Shown piece by piece: positions 1 through 18,844 of a stretch of 64,000 nt of DNA; within the stretch, counting starts at the first letter, position 1, and each line of letters starts with the position of its first letter. The DNA is taken from positions 35,666,218 through 35,730,217 of the forward strand of contig CM043787.1 of assembly GCA_023974075.1 (NCBI GenBank), given 5' to 3'. This DNA comes from Chaenocephalus aceratus (Eukaryota > Chordata > Actinopteri > Perciformes > Channichthyidae). The notes under the pieces were generated by a model. That model saw only the letters and a list, made by a program, of their open reading frames with translations, was not told where the DNA came from and did not search any database. Both the position numbers and the translations under genes were made by a program.

Positions 1-333
1 CCAAAATGTAAGAAATCCGTTATATAATTGTGAATTTAACTATTTAATTAAAACACTCATCTTGTCATACGTGTATTTAGGAAGTAAGGATCATAATTTT
101 GGATCATGGTTCTGTGATACATTCCTTTCTTTATAATTAAACAGAACAGGAATTTTGTAATATCAACAATTTAAAATGTCTTCCCTAAGTGAGACAAGGA
201 CAGTTTCTGTTATTAGGCAATGTTTAACCATATGTTGTGCCTAAGTGTTAAATGGGGACAACATTTGTTTTATTTTGTCAAGTAAGTATGTATTTTGAAG
301 GGCATATTTTGTATTTTTCTCTCTACATAACAG

Positions 334-611
334 ATGGTGAGCTTGAGATGGTCCAAAAGAGCAAGCAAACTGAGACAGAGGAGAGCAAGACAGTTGTCCA
401 CAATGGGAAGGAGGGCGAGAATGAAAACCAGGAACCAGCTCTCAATTCTGACAGCGAGGTGATAATAAAAGAAGTGCAGAAAGAAAGTGTCAAACCCGAA
501 GAAGACACAATGAAATCAAAAGTAGAAGAACCTGCATCAGGAGAAGATGCTGAGCTGTGTAGCGACAAGGGGGAGAAAGAGAAGGAAAAACAAGATGAAG
601 TTGGAAAGTAA
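334..611 (+). CDS. C-terminal exon of an unidentified gene (partial)
   Basis: An AG acceptor at 332-333 is followed by 278 bases open to a TAA at 609-611. The first two bases complete a codon carried over from the previous exon, which lies off the window. The roughly 92 residues are very hydrophilic and rich in Glu, Lys, Ser and Asp, with KEKEK-like charged clusters near the end (EKEKEKQDEVGK), and look intrinsically disordered. No domain, signal peptide or membrane segment is visible. I do not recognise the gene; in human the neighbour of NUDT21 on this side is AMFR, whose C-terminus does not look like this. The frame, acceptor and biased composition support a real last exon rather than a chance ORF, but only this exon is available. 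Confidence 0.55.
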
Positions 612-1469
612 TTCAAAAGTTAAGAAATTGCTAAACACGGGACCAACTACTGTGACGGGGCGAGAGAGACCACAGTAAAGAGTCAAGGGGGAGATGATCC
701 ATGGCACTTCCTACAGGGACCACCACATTACAGCAGCACACCACAGAGGGTGGACCAAAGAACTGAGATCCCCTTGGTGTGACGTAATCAACAAATTCAG
801 CAGTGTCTTTGTCCTTTTTTAACTTTCGTTTGACTTTTTGCATTGCACGTATGATTATGTACCATAAGACAACTACTGTGGTAAAATACACCATGTTTAC
901 AAGATGAAAAAGAGAAATATGACTATTAAATGGAATATTGAATTGACTGAGGCATTCCTTCTGCTCGTTTATGGGTGATATACTTTATTTTTCACAAATA
1001 CATGTTTTTGGACAGAAAACTCAGGGTACATAACTTTCTTAACTTTTATGAAACCCATGGTCTTCATGGTCGTCCTTGTCTCTGGTCAATAATGATCTTT
1101 GATGCAAGATTAATAGATGTTGTTGAAAGCTCTAGAAACTTTAATAGATTATCCTTATTATGAATGTTTTTTTACTGATGGGTTTGTTCATAATATCCAT
1201 AATAGCCGAAATTATTTTTTATTTTTAGCATTAATTAAAACATGGCAAACAAATATAGCTTTTGACAGTTTTATGTAGCAATAATTATAACCAAAACATT
1301 TACGTTTTTCTAAGATGGGCCAATCTGCATAAACAGTACTTTTACTTTTGGTACTGTAATATATTACTATATTTACTCGTAACAGAGTACACTCTGGCAG
1401 TTGAACTTTTACTCAAGTAGAAAATATAAGTAATATGAGTTCAGTGAAATATAACCCGCTTGAAGATCA
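612..1469. other. 3' UTR and intergenic stretch before nudt21
   Basis: Starts as the probable 3' UTR of the upstream gene, including ATTAAA-like hexamers near 925, then becomes AT-rich single-copy-looking sequence. Bases about 1330-1440 carry short TACTTTTACTTTTGGTACT-type strings, the signature of a degenerate fish hAT relic that recurs in this window. No gene seen. Confidence 0.4.
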
Positions 1470-1690
1470 TCATCCACACCAGCAGTGGGCGCTCGCGGTG
1501 AGAGAACCCGCACTACTTCACCCGGAAAAGGAGGGCCAAAGGAAACGACAACGAAGAAATTGTTGTGTACTGTTCGCACAATAGTTTAGACATTATTTAT
1601 CTATTTTTGATAATCCATTAGGTTTCTAGCCCTCCACCCTTTTGAGGTTCACTTGCAGCTGCGTTTGGCCTCGTCGAGTTCGTGGTAGAG
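1470..1690 (+). promoter_or_regulatory. nudt21 promoter and 5' UTR region
   Basis: GC-rich stretch with CpG-containing blocks around 1486-1510 and 1660-1690, directly upstream of the nudt21 start codon and standing out from the AT-rich DNA on its left. No clear TATA box. The transcription start cannot be fixed from sequence alone. Confidence 0.4.
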
Positions 1691-8319
<6,629 letters not shown>

Positions 8320-8662
8320 CTTGAGTGCACAGGAGTACGTCTGGCTGTCTCTATGAGTGCAGTCCTTTGTGAGTGAAGATGAGAGACAATGTGGAGAAAA
8401 AAAACGTTCATCTTTAGCTCAACTTTCACAAAAGAAAGCTTGTCATGTCGGGTATATTTACATTTCACAGGGGTGTTTATACTGGTTTTTTTCTGTTTAT
8501 TTTGTAATCTTTTTTAATCTTGAGAAACTGCAAGTGTTTTTAGTCTGTATTCCAGTTTGCTAAGAATCAGATTTTGTTTCTTCTAAGGAGGCCCAAGTTT
8601 GATTAAACAAACTACATCCTGTTGTTTTAACCTGTAACAACGCTGTGTTTTTCTTTCTTTTT

Positions 8663-8668
8663 AATAAA
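8663..8668 (+). terminator. Candidate nudt21 poly(A) signal
   Basis: Canonical AATAAA 344 bases after the nudt21 stop codon, followed by a T-rich and GT-containing stretch. It is the first clean AATAAA downstream of the stop. Cleavage position is inferred. Confidence 0.55.
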
Positions 8669-9561
8669 AAGTCCTTTTTGAGTATGTTTTTGTTGTAAGT
8701 ACAAAGAGCAACTGAGTCGCTGAATGATAATTATTTATGTTTACAAGAAATAATGTTAATTCTGGCAAAAATATTATTGAAAAAATCCAATCAATTTAAA
8801 AAAACAAAACATAGCCATGTTTGAAAATGTTGTTTTTGTCCGCACATTTCAATTACATTTTTTTTTAGCTGTGTTATTCTTTAATGGCTTTGTGATAATG
8901 CACACAGTTTAGACTTGATTTGGGGAATGGTCTTGCATCAAGGTGAACAAACTGACCTGAACATAAAACATAAAAAGTTAAACAATACAGTCGTTAAATA
9001 ATATTATATATATCTTCGAGATTTAACAAAAGTCTCCATTTGCAAAGCAAAAATGCACTTGAGTATTTACACATCTAAACGTAAAAAAAATCAGAAAATA
9101 TTCTGTAATACATGTAAAAAGTAGCATGGACTGAGAATACTCAGGTGAAGTACAAGTAACTCAAAATTGTCCTCAAGGACAGTACTTGAGCAAATGTACT
9201 TTGCTACTATCCATCACTGACTAGGTGGCACCATAAAAGGTAATAAGGCAGCAGAAATTAAATAAACATTCAAATTATTAATTAAATAAATTATAGATAA
9301 TTTTAAAATATATTTGTGAGAATTACACATAATTTAAAACCATAGTTTAAAACAAACAAAGTGCCATTTTAAACGTCTGATATACAACGCTGCCTGACAG
9401 TCTGAGTTCAGGGCAAAATCACCCACGCGTTTCACGTCATTTACCAGCGACGCCCTGGAAAATCTTGCACGCGCCAGTCGTGTTTTCTTTGTAGTGTGTC
9501 CTCTTTTATAAAGCGTGTCATACCTGCATGTTTATCTAGTTCACACCGCATAGTCTCTATA
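8669..9561. other. nudt21-ogfod1 intergenic region
   Basis: AT-rich. Bases about 9130-9222 carry AAGTACAAGTAACTCAA and TACTTGAGCAAATGTACTT strings ending near ATCCATCACTGA, the end signature of the Tol2-like hAT relic family seen elsewhere in this window. From about 9420 the composition becomes more GC-rich and probably represents the ogfod1 promoter and 5' UTR. Both flanking genes run the same way, so this is not a bidirectional promoter. Confidence 0.45.
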
Positions 9562-12500
9562 ATGGCGTCTAAACGCCGGCCGGTGGAGAGTGTGAAGCCG
9601 GAGAAGAAGAGGAAGAGGAAGAGGAGTTGTGAGGAACCAGCGGAACTCTGCTCAGTGTTGGAAGACCAGCAGGTGAAGCAGACTGTCAGGGAGGCGTGGG
9701 GCCAGAAGACTGCCTGCACCCAGGGTCAGTGATACAGAAATACACCAGACAGACAGACAGTACTCTGGGTCAGCATACAGTTGATCTGTGTCATGTGCTA
9801 CAAACGGCGGTGCAATGAATCGGAACTATTTGTGTATTTGATGGGACATTGCAAATGGTCATAGTCCCAATGCAGCATACAACCAATGTACTGTACAGAT
9901 GGTTTATAACAATTTCTCACATCTAAGTCTTGTACCTAGTTTGGCTTTTTAGATGCAGTATAGTCAAAATATACAGCTCTTAATGTCACACAACAGCACT
10001 AAACGACACATTGTATTAACAACATTACCTCAAGTACTGTACCTTGTTACAATTCGCAGTACTTGTACTTAACTTGAGTATTTACAATTCCATGCTACCT
10101 TCTTCTTCTTCTTCTTCTTCTTCTTCTTCTTCTTCTTCTTCTTCTTCTTCTTCTTCTTCTTCACTACAATACAGAAGTACATATTATACCTTTTACCAGT
10201 ACAGCAACCCCTTTGACCCTTTTAGTTACTTTTCAAAATCTAATTATCTTTACACAATTTTTAAAATAGAATTATGAATGATGATTATATATTATAGTTT
10301 TAGCAACCCACAGATATTCCTGCTATCTTTAGTAGCTGCACCATGAAAGAATGAACAAATAAATGCATTTCATTATAATCATTCTGCATAAGATTCTTTG
10401 TTTGGCTAAAACATATTTATTTTTATGAATATTGAATAATGTTAAATATTCAGCAACAACTGTTAAGTTGAATACATGTTTCAAAAATCACTGGGCTTTC
10501 TTGGATGTCAACCTAATCCAGTGGTACAAAGGCAATTGCTGTGGGTAAAAAACTTTGAAAAAAAGTACAATATTTGGAGTAAAGCTATAACAATTGTCAA
10601 TGAATTTAATATCTCTCACATGAATTTATGAAGAAAATCCATGACATGACTGGAATGTCAGAGGCATGTTATTTGTCAACATCTCACACACTTTGTGTTT
10701 GCTCTGCAGGGGATCTGGAGTTGGACTGCCACCCTTTCCCTCACTGCATCATCAGGAACTTCCTCAGCAACGAGAGCTTCGTGGAGAACCTGCAGAGAGA
10801 ACTGCTGCAGCTCAACTTCCACGAGAAGTCCAACGATCTGTACAAATTTAAACAGGTGTCCATCAAACTAACCTTCTGAATGGTTTATTTCTGAGGCTTT
10901 GTGTTGTCGTCCTATAACCTTCGCCTTGTTGCTCCCACGCAGTCAGATGACCTAAAGAAGAGAACAGAGCCACACATCGCAGGACTGAGGTAAACAAAGA
11001 ACTTGTGTTCTTGTGTTTGTGCATATTTTACTAAAGTCTTGTCTTATTGCCAGAAGCCGTTATTAAACCACCAAACCAACAATAATAGATCTGTAGCTGT
11101 GTTTAAAGCACATTTGACTTATTGCTCATCCTTTTTAATGACATTTTCCAAACGATTGACCAACCTCTCTCTAAAGCTTGGTTAAGTTTTTAGTTTGTTC
11201 CTTAGTTTTGCACTTACTTTTCAAACTTTCTTCTTTAGTTTATTTCTTTCTTTAAACTTTACTGATGGAACATCCTGAGTGGACAGCTCAAATCGTCAGA
11301 GCTATTTTTAGTTGCCTCTGATCTTAGCTTTCATTGTGATGTCATGTGCAACACATGAGATCCAACCATACTTTTAGCCTCTAAAACCTTATTAACAAAA
11401 GAGAGCATGTTGCTGTCATTTCTGCTGGTATTCAACAGAGCAAGGCAGTTTTATTTTACAACACAATACGATGCTAGAACAAATCAATTTGAAGTTTTGA
11501 CAGAACTGTTAAAAAGAGAACAAGAAATTGATATATGAAACATTTACTTTAGTAATTGTGCAGAGAATGAAATAAAACAGACAATTGAGATGGATACATT
11601 ATTCTTAGAGCTCTGATGAGGGTATTGATAGACATGTTGGTGGTTATGTGTCAGCTCCACCAGGTGGAGCCAGAGATCACATCTGCCTCGTAAATAATAC
11701 ATTTCCTTTATTAAGTGCTGTTTATTCTGTTAATATTAACATGTGGCATTTCGGACTGTACATTTAACTCGGTGTGAAATGCATTCGGCAGCAGTTACTC
11801 TCAGGTGATCCGTTTGAACCTGTTTCATATTCAGTCTGGTACCAGTGCTCAAAGGCAAGGGTAGCACTGTAAATTATAACCGCAGTAATAATGTTGGAGC
11901 TTTCAAACAAATGACTGGAAACAAAGATGTAATTGAATAATTATGGAGCAGCAAAAGCCGCCTAACCTGCCAAGAAGTCCAGAGTTTGAACCTAGTCCAA
12001 AAAAAAAAATATCTCAGTGCATAAATCAAGGCAAATGAGCAGGGTGTCAACATTTATTTTATTACTATTATGACATGTTTAAAGTGAAAGATTGCAACAT
12101 GTCATTTATTCTAAAAACGTATTTATGATTACATACAGTTAGTACATTGCTACACACCTTCTGAAGAGAATCAGCCCCTGGGAGTAAATACCATAATTAA
12201 ATACACAATAACGGCCTCCTCTTGTGATCATCTATTATTTATGTCACAACAAAATGTCACGGTGGGTTTGAGCAGCTGAACAATCTGGCTGTGGGGTGAG
12301 GCTGCAAAATGTCTCATCTTATACGAGGTTAAAGGTACAGCCCCGTCAGTAAAAACAGGATCATAAAACGACATTTAAATATAAATAAAAAGGTTCCTGT
12401 GTGTCTTTCAGGTCAGCACTGTTTGGGCGTTTCCGCTCCTGGCTGGGGGAAGTGTTAGGGGTAGAGCTGGAGGCCACAGTGGATATTTCTTGTGCCAAAT

Positions 12501-14315
12501 ATGAATACACAGGTGAGCTTTGATTTAAATCAAGGACTGCTTTAGATTTAGGCTCTTTTGATAAGATTAGTGATGACTAATCTCCTGTGAGTTATCATTT
12601 ATTCCCCATCTGTAACACTCTCTTCTCTCTAGATGTTCTTCTGTGTCATGACGATGAGTTGGAGGGGAGGCGTGTTGCCTTCATCCTGTATCTCGTGCCT
12701 CCGTGGGAGGACAGCGACGGAGGAACCCTCGATCTTTACACCACAGACAGTTAGTGTCTCACTTTGTGTGTCCACTTCTGTGCGTTTATGCAAGGGAAGT
12801 CTTTTAAAATCTCTCCATCTTTGTCATTAGGTAATTTCCAACCGGAGAGCATAGTGAAGTCACTCGTACCCTCTTTGAACACACTCGTCCTCTTTGAAGT
12901 TTCTCCAGTCTCCTTTCACCAAGTAAAAATATCCGTTCCTGTCTTTTTTAAAATCACTGCTGCTGCAAAGCTTGATTGCAGATTGATAAACGTGTCGTGT
13001 TTGTCCAGGTGTCAGAGGTTTTGACAGAGGACAAGTGTCGTCTGTCTCTGAGCGGCTGGTTTCACGGGCCCTCTTTGGAGCGTCCTCCTCGCCACATAGA
13101 GGCCCCCGTCCCACGGAGCCTACACTTACCCAGAGACGTGAGTTTGGTCAAACATGAACACTATCTTAATAAGAATAGTTTAAGATTTGAGGGGATACAC
13201 TTAGTTGCTTTCTTGCCAAGATAAGAAGATTGTTTGAAGCTTCAGGCAGTTATCTTATCTTTAAATTAAATTACTGGAAACAGCAGGCTGATTTCAAAGG
13301 CAACAAAATACACTAACCAGCAACTCTAAATCAAACTTACCAACATGTTACATAATTGAATGTCTTAGGGGTAAAAACAGCATGTATCTGTTTTGCTTTC
13401 GACTAATTCCTGGCCACTAACCTCCTAATTCGGAGCAAATCGTCTCCTGGCTTCAACTTTATTATTTTAAGGCAATAAGCAAGTTATCAAGTATCATACA
13501 GATAATCTGGGAAAACAGCAGTAACAAGCACATTACTTTTATTATATTATAAATTACGCCCAATGCTGCTCAGAGTAATCTCAGTCCATGCTCTTCTTCC
13601 AGAGGCACGTGATCTCTCCCTCTCTCATCAACATATCTCCCTAGCGACAGACAGGCACAGACAGGCAGGAAACAATTAATAAAACATACAAATAGGTCGC
13701 CCCGGTAGCTCAACTGGTAAAGCGGGCACCCAATATACTGTGGCTCATTCCTTACCACAGCAACCCAGGATATTAGCAGACTGCAGCCTTTTGTCCTCCC
13801 CTTTCTCCCCCTTTCCCTGTCTCACTCTCTCTGTAGCCAAGCCCAAAACATGTCTATAAAAAAACAGTCATAGTTAAAATACAGTAATGTGAATGTGCAG
13901 CAAATAAGTTGTAGAAATAAAAGAAAATAATTCATCCTGTTGGAGACCTTCCTGATGCAGTTATTTTGTGTTGACTACCTTAATGGCATCAGATAATTAA
14001 AGACTCTTTATTATGTTCTGGTTGGACTTTTTTGACCCTATATCGACTGCCAAATGTATTCATTTGGAAATGAATGTGTTATGACATCGCCAATATGCAA
14101 ATGAGAGTATCTTGCCATCTGGGCATGTGTTTCCCACTGATTGCAGAAATGCATATTGAAAGAGAGCTAGAGCAAATCAATCTAAATGCCAATGGTCGTT
14201 TCATTATACAGCCATTAAATTGTGTGTCAACATTACTTCATGATCATCTATAGCAAAAAAACGACTTGAACAGACGCAGTGTCAATGTTATCATCAGACC
14301 GCCTGAGTCCTGCTG

Positions 14316-14352
<37 letters not shown>

Positions 14353-17212
14353 GTTCACTTCAGGAAACACTGCTGATGGAATGGGTCAATCCAATGTACA
14401 TGGACATCTCCTACCAAGAGCAGATCCAGGAGGAGTTTGAGGAGAACTCTGAAATTCAACTCAAAGATTTTCTCCAAGTATTTTCTCTCTCTCACTCTGT
14501 TTTAGTTTTTGCATGGCCTGTGTCTGCTGGTTGCTTTTGGCTGACGACGTGTCTGTCCACAGGAGGAGAAGTTCAGGGAGGTGAGGGAAGCCCTGCGACT
14601 CTCTCAGATTCAGTGGACGAAGAGAGGTCCGCCTAATAAGAGGTAGGACATGTTTCAGAGATAGATGCACCTTAATTGAGTCCATAAATAGATAATAGGT
14701 GGTACATAAACTATAAAAGGAACATAATAGAATCGCAGGTGCTGTATTTGTGTGCTCTCAGGTGCTATGAAGCAGCCTCTCTGGACACTCTGCCTCAGTG
14801 TTTGAGTGAATGTTTGGAGCTGCTTCGTTCAGAGGCTTTCTTCCTGCTCCTCTCCAACTTCACCGGCCTTCGATTGCACTACCTGTGTCCTGCCGATGAT
14901 GAGGATGAAGATGAAGATGAAGATGAAGAGAAAAAGGACATACAGGATGGAGAAGCCACGGGGTCTTCATCCGAACCATCATCAGCGAATACGAGCAGAG
15001 AGAAAGGTGAGTGTCAGTGTGAGCCTTTTCATCTGTGTTGAATTGGGTTTTTTCCTTCAACAATAAAAAGGCAGGAAAGGATTACAACATTTTAAATTGT
15101 AACACATTTCAGGTCAGTGTATATATGAAAAAAGCCAATGTTTTGACCTCTGTTTTCTTTAGAGCCGAGCATACCTGTGTGTTGTGGTGAAGTGCGTCGA
15201 TGGGCTCCTGGCGGATACACACTGTTGCATGATGCAGAAGCAGCGCAGGCAGAGTACGCTCTGGATCTTGTATTACCTTTCTGTGGTGCAGGTGAGTTTA
15301 CACACTACACACCACACACCACACACACACACACGCACACGCACACGCACACGCACACGCACACGCACATACACATACACACACACACTTGAAGGACATG
15401 TCGATCAATCTTGTGAATTTTATAAACGTTCTTTCCTAGACTGGCAGTCAGAGTTTGGGGGCTTCACGTGTTATGTTGCTAACGAAGAGGATGAGGAGGT
15501 GAGTGCTAATTAGGGATGGTTATCGTTAAGGTTTTAACGGTACTACTACTTTTATCGATAGCGCTTATCGGTCCGGTCTTTTAACGGTACTCTTATCGGT
15601 TCTTTTGGAGAAAAAAACAAGGTAAACTAACTAAACAAATTGTGAACAAAACTAACATTGCTTTTTATTTAAATTAAATACATAATATTTCACATAAACA
15701 AAACCATGTTTTAACCAATCGTATTAAATAATCTGATGACAGAATAGCTGAAACTTTAACAAAATAAATAACTCAGTTACCTCTAATCATTAACCCATGT
15801 TTGTATCATTGAGTTAACTCTGTGTGTTGCTGCTAACATAAAAGTTACTCGTGGATGGGGGGGCTACAGAGCTGCTCGAAAGACAGTCGAACCCGGTGCA
15901 TTTCTCCGTCTGAATGTGGAGCACTTTTGCTAAATATTTAGACAAAATGCTCGTGTTACCGCCCTTACATGCTAAACTCTTATTGCACTTTTGGCAACGA
16001 GCATTGTCCACATCGACACGGCTATAGTTTAACCACACCCCGGAGCACGTTCTCGCGCCATCTCCTCCGTGTGTGTGTGTTGCTGCATGTAGCAGCTGTG
16101 TTTGTGTAAACTGCCCTGCCCCCTCGCACACAGACGGGGGAGAGAGATCTCTCGACTGGATTGGAAAGATCTAAAATACTAAAAATAATCATAGAAGCAT
16201 TTTGCAGTCTTTTTGCGTATTAGAAACGGAGTTGGCGACACTAAAACTGCGATATAATGTTTGTGTAGCAATAATACATATGACATATATTTTTTACATG
16301 TCTCCAGTACCGATAACGTCGGAGCTTAACGGTACCACGGTATTTAATAATTCAGCCCCGGGGCCCGTTTAATACCGGGGCTCGGTACCCATCCCTAGTG
16401 CTGATTGCAGTTTGGGCTGCCTTAACTTTTTTGTTTGTGTGCCAAATAAAGAAGGTGTTGCAGGCTACACTAAAGTAAATGGACAGTCTTCAAAAAGCTA
16501 CACTGCAGGAAAATCTAGACCAAAAAACACAATGTGCCATCGAAAAAAAAATCAATCAAAAGGACTGTGTGTGGCAACACTAGTAAACATTTGGTTTTAG
16601 TGTTAGTTTATTGCTGTTCCCAAATATCACAAAACATATTTCTGTGTCTGCTTCTCTTTAATTAATTGTTTTACTTTGAAACTGACACTGTGCATGGCCC
16701 AAGTGCATACTTAAAACCTTGTCTCTTATATTAAGATGTCACTAACAGAACAAAGGAAAATGCTAAAATAGTAGTGTCTGTGCAAAGAGGTACACAGAGA
16801 TATTTTCATTAAATGTATTCAACATTTGCTGTTTAAACGAGGATATGCCACGTACTACGAGCAATCTATTATTAATATGCTTAAGACATAATATTTATGT
16901 ATTTAAAATATCAAGGGGGCTTTTTAAAAAGGACAGTGGGCTGCAGTTGGCCCTCGGCCGTTGTTCGGTCACCCCAGGTATAAAGTGTAATTACATATGT
17001 GTGGGCTTTTTTTTGTTATAATAATTGTATTGGTTCCTTCCTCATCGCAGCTCCTGACAGTTTATCCAGAGGATAACTCCCTCGCCCTGGTCTACAGAGA
17101 CAAAGAAACCCTCAAATTTGTCAAACATGTCAACCACAAAAGCTTGTCTGAGTCTGCTGACAGTTCTACCCGCAGAGCTTTTTACGACTTCTCTTTTGTG
17201 TACTATGAATAA
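9562..17212 (+). CDS. ogfod1: Prolyl 3-hydroxylase OGFOD1
   Basis: Thirteen exons: 9562-9724, 10710-10855, 10943-10989, 12412-12512, 12633-12749, 12831-12922, 13009-13137, 14364-14477, 14563-14642, 14762-15006, 15163-15291, 15440-15498, 17051-17212. Total 1584 bases, 527 aa (human 542), every junction in phase. The family is an Fe(II)/2-oxoglutarate dioxygenase that 3-hydroxylates a proline of ribosomal protein uS12 (RPS23) and affects translation and stress granules. The N-terminus is a basic stretch ([11 protein letters not shown]), a likely nuclear signal. In the dioxygenase domain CHDDE gives iron ligands His158 and Asp160; His221 (SFHQV) is the third ligand and Arg233 (CRLSLSG) the 2-oxoglutarate Arg, by alignment to human His155/Asp157/His218/Arg230. 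The C-terminal degenerate oxygenase-like domain ends YDFSFVYYE. An acidic (DE)n tract near residue 370 is encoded by a GATGAA repeat. A hAT element sits in the last intron. Confidence 0.97.
10030..10300. repeat. Degenerate hAT relic with (TTC)n expansion
   Basis: A (CTT)n microsatellite of about 64 bases (10099-10162) sits inside AAGTACTGTACCTTGTTAC...ACTTGAGTATTTACAATTC...TTAGTTACTTTTCAAAATC strings typical of a Tol2-tail fish hAT family. The poly-Ser ORF through it is an artefact of the TTC repeat. Confidence 0.6.
10990..12411. other. Large ogfod1 intron 3
   Basis: About 1.4 kb of AT-rich sequence. No coding signature, element termini or RNA gene seen; the ORF at 11003-11185 has no recognisable domain. 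Confidence 0.4.
13696..13865 (+). mobile_element. tRNA-derived SINE in ogfod1 intron 7
   Basis: The head GGTAGCTCAACTGGTAAAGC matches a tRNA A box, followed by a degraded B-box region, a C/T-rich body with CCCCTTTCTCCCCC-like strings and a short A-rich tail. The order matches a common teleost tRNA-derived SINE. The B box is too degraded for a functional tRNA. Confidence 0.7.
14316..14352. repeat. (TG)n microsatellite before ogfod1 exon 8
   Basis: Uninterrupted TG dinucleotides ending 11 bases before the exon 8 acceptor at 14363, so the repeat replaces part of the usual polypyrimidine region. Confidence 0.95.
15302..15390. repeat. (CA)n/(CACACG)n microsatellite in ogfod1 intron 11
   Basis: Compound repeat beginning about 10 bases after the exon 11 donor, with CACACC, CACACG and CATACA variants. 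ORFs through it are artefacts. Confidence 0.95.
15511..16397 (-). mobile_element. Non-autonomous hAT element with BED-finger remnant
   Basis: Termini TAGGGATGG and CCATCCCTA enclose 887 bases. The flanking 8-mers GTGCTAAT (15503-15510) and GTGCTGAT (16398-16405) differ at one base, as expected for an ageing hAT target duplication. The minus strand (16131-15814) contains a degraded BED zinc finger: VWLNY, then ARCQKC (C-x2-C), then [14 protein letters not shown] where the His ligands sit. This is the N-terminal DNA-binding part of a hAT transposase, with the catalytic domain missing. The element begins 12 bp downstream of the ogfod1 exon 12 donor. Confidence 0.88.
16406..17050. other. Distal part of ogfod1 intron 12
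   Basis: AT-rich intron sequence with no recognisable element; the ORF at 16412-16600 lacks any domain. Confidence 0.35.
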
Positions 17213-18269
17213 ATATATATATATTTTATAACTATCTATTGTGTCTCTTGACATCTTTGTGTCATCTTCCTAAAATGTAGTGTACATGTTTAACACAAAC
17301 AGTAACATGTTCAGATTCACAGGTGCTGCCTTTCTTCTTGGGAGCTATTTGGGTTTAGTGTTTTGAACAAGGAAACAACATTTTTATTTGATTAAAAATC
17401 ATTTATTGATATTAAAGAGTGGTCAAAACAAACTACAAGGTGACATAACCTTTTACACCAATTTTAACTCGCTCTTATTTATAAATTACAGGTTGTGAGC
17501 TAAAAAAGGTTAACCTCACATCAGTGAGAAGACAAGGGAGTGTAGATGAGACAAGACGGCTCTAATATTAAACTAAATTGTTAAACATGAGACAAGTCAA
17601 TGAATGTGAAAAAACATATTTTTACTGTAGTTTATAATGTACATGTAAAGAGTTTGGTTAATTTAGGTAACTGTGGGTTGAATTAAGTTGTGTATGCTAA
17701 AAACTTGGGGCTTGAGCTTGAAAATAGTGTTAATGAAAAGAGAAAGATACTCATATCAGAATAAAAAAAACTGTAAAAACGTATGTCTTTTTGCGTCTCT
17801 TCTTGTTTTGTTCCTTTGTTCCTCTGTGGTTTTGTAATTTGTCAGATAAAGGCTGTGGGACAACAGGTGGCCCATGTAATCCATTCATGGTTAGTACTCA
17901 ATTTTCTATTTATTACATTTTGCTTATTTGTCATAAATGATTTGAATGGTCAAGATTATTAATCTTAAAGACAAAAAGCATATGTACAGTATTAAATTAA
18001 CAGCATAGTGTTTCCTAGATTACACTACCACTGATTTGGTCCCTGAAACGCCAAACAATTCCTGTCCTAGATTACTCATTATTTTGATCGACATCACTTT
18101 TACCACTTAGAATAATGATTATATTGCAGTCGAAAAGAATAATAATAGAGAACATATCATTTTAAACCATATGTAACAGATGTTTTGCCCAACATATGCA
18201 CAAATGACAACAATAAAATACTTCCTTCCTGTCATGATTTTTCCCCAGGCAGCTTGTTGTTGATTTCCA
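17213..18269. other. ogfod1 3' UTR and ogfod1-tradd spacer
   Basis: AT-rich. An AATAAA overlaps the ogfod1 stop region (GAATAAATATAT at 17207-17218) and could be an immediate poly(A) signal. No gene seen between it and the CCAAT-box cluster at 18.27 kb. Confidence 0.4.
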
Positions 18270-18388
18270 CCAATCAGAGCGTCCCTTTACCCCTCCTCAG
18301 CCAATGGGAGGCCAGGACGTGTGTGACGCATCAGTGGGTATGATCCAGCAGGAGGAAGCGTTATCGAACAATATAACAAAGTTTTAAG
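18270..18388 (+). promoter_or_regulatory. Candidate tradd promoter and untranslated exon 1
   Basis: Two CCAAT boxes, at 18270-18274 in ACCAATCAGAGCG and at 18301-18305 in AGCCAATGGGAGG, sit in a GC-rich island, followed by a good splice donor TTTTAAG/GTAAGT at 18388/18389. The first coding exon of tradd has an acceptor immediately before its ATG, so a 5' non-coding exon must lie upstream, and this is the best candidate. Linking the two exons is inference. Confidence 0.5.
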
Positions 18389-18844
18389 GTAAGTTTGTTT
18401 CTACATTTTTAACATGCTTTACTTTACACTAAATCTAAAAGATGATACATTAGAAACTATATATGCCTGACCCCGTGTCCTGTGGCCGTAAAGTGAACAC
18501 TAAAGCAGCTTGTTAGGTCGCACCGTGGTTGAGGTTTTACGGCAGTTGTGTCTACTGTACGTGAGGTCCACAAACACGAACTTCTTTCATGTTTTTAACT
18601 TTTACACACACCTTTTGAGACTTTAAAACGGACCTTTCATGACTACGGTGGGTTAAATCCAGCTCTTAGGCTGCATCATAATTCTTCATAACAAAGATGT
18701 AGACGTTTTTAGCAAAGCTTGACATGAAATTCACGTACAAAATATGCATGCAAAACTGGGGGACAATACTATGTCCAGAAAATATAATTCAGCATTAATT
18801 GGATTGGTTATTGATACGGAGCCATCCTTAGGCTTTAGTCAAAA

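Noticed and set aside
252..333. Use of the ATG at 252 as the start of the first gene
   Set aside because: The stretch before 334 reads as intron with a polypyrimidine-rich end and a CAG acceptor; the charged C-terminal segment starts after it.
13696..13770. Possible tRNA gene
   Set aside because: A box present but B box degraded, no cloverleaf closure, and a SINE body follows.
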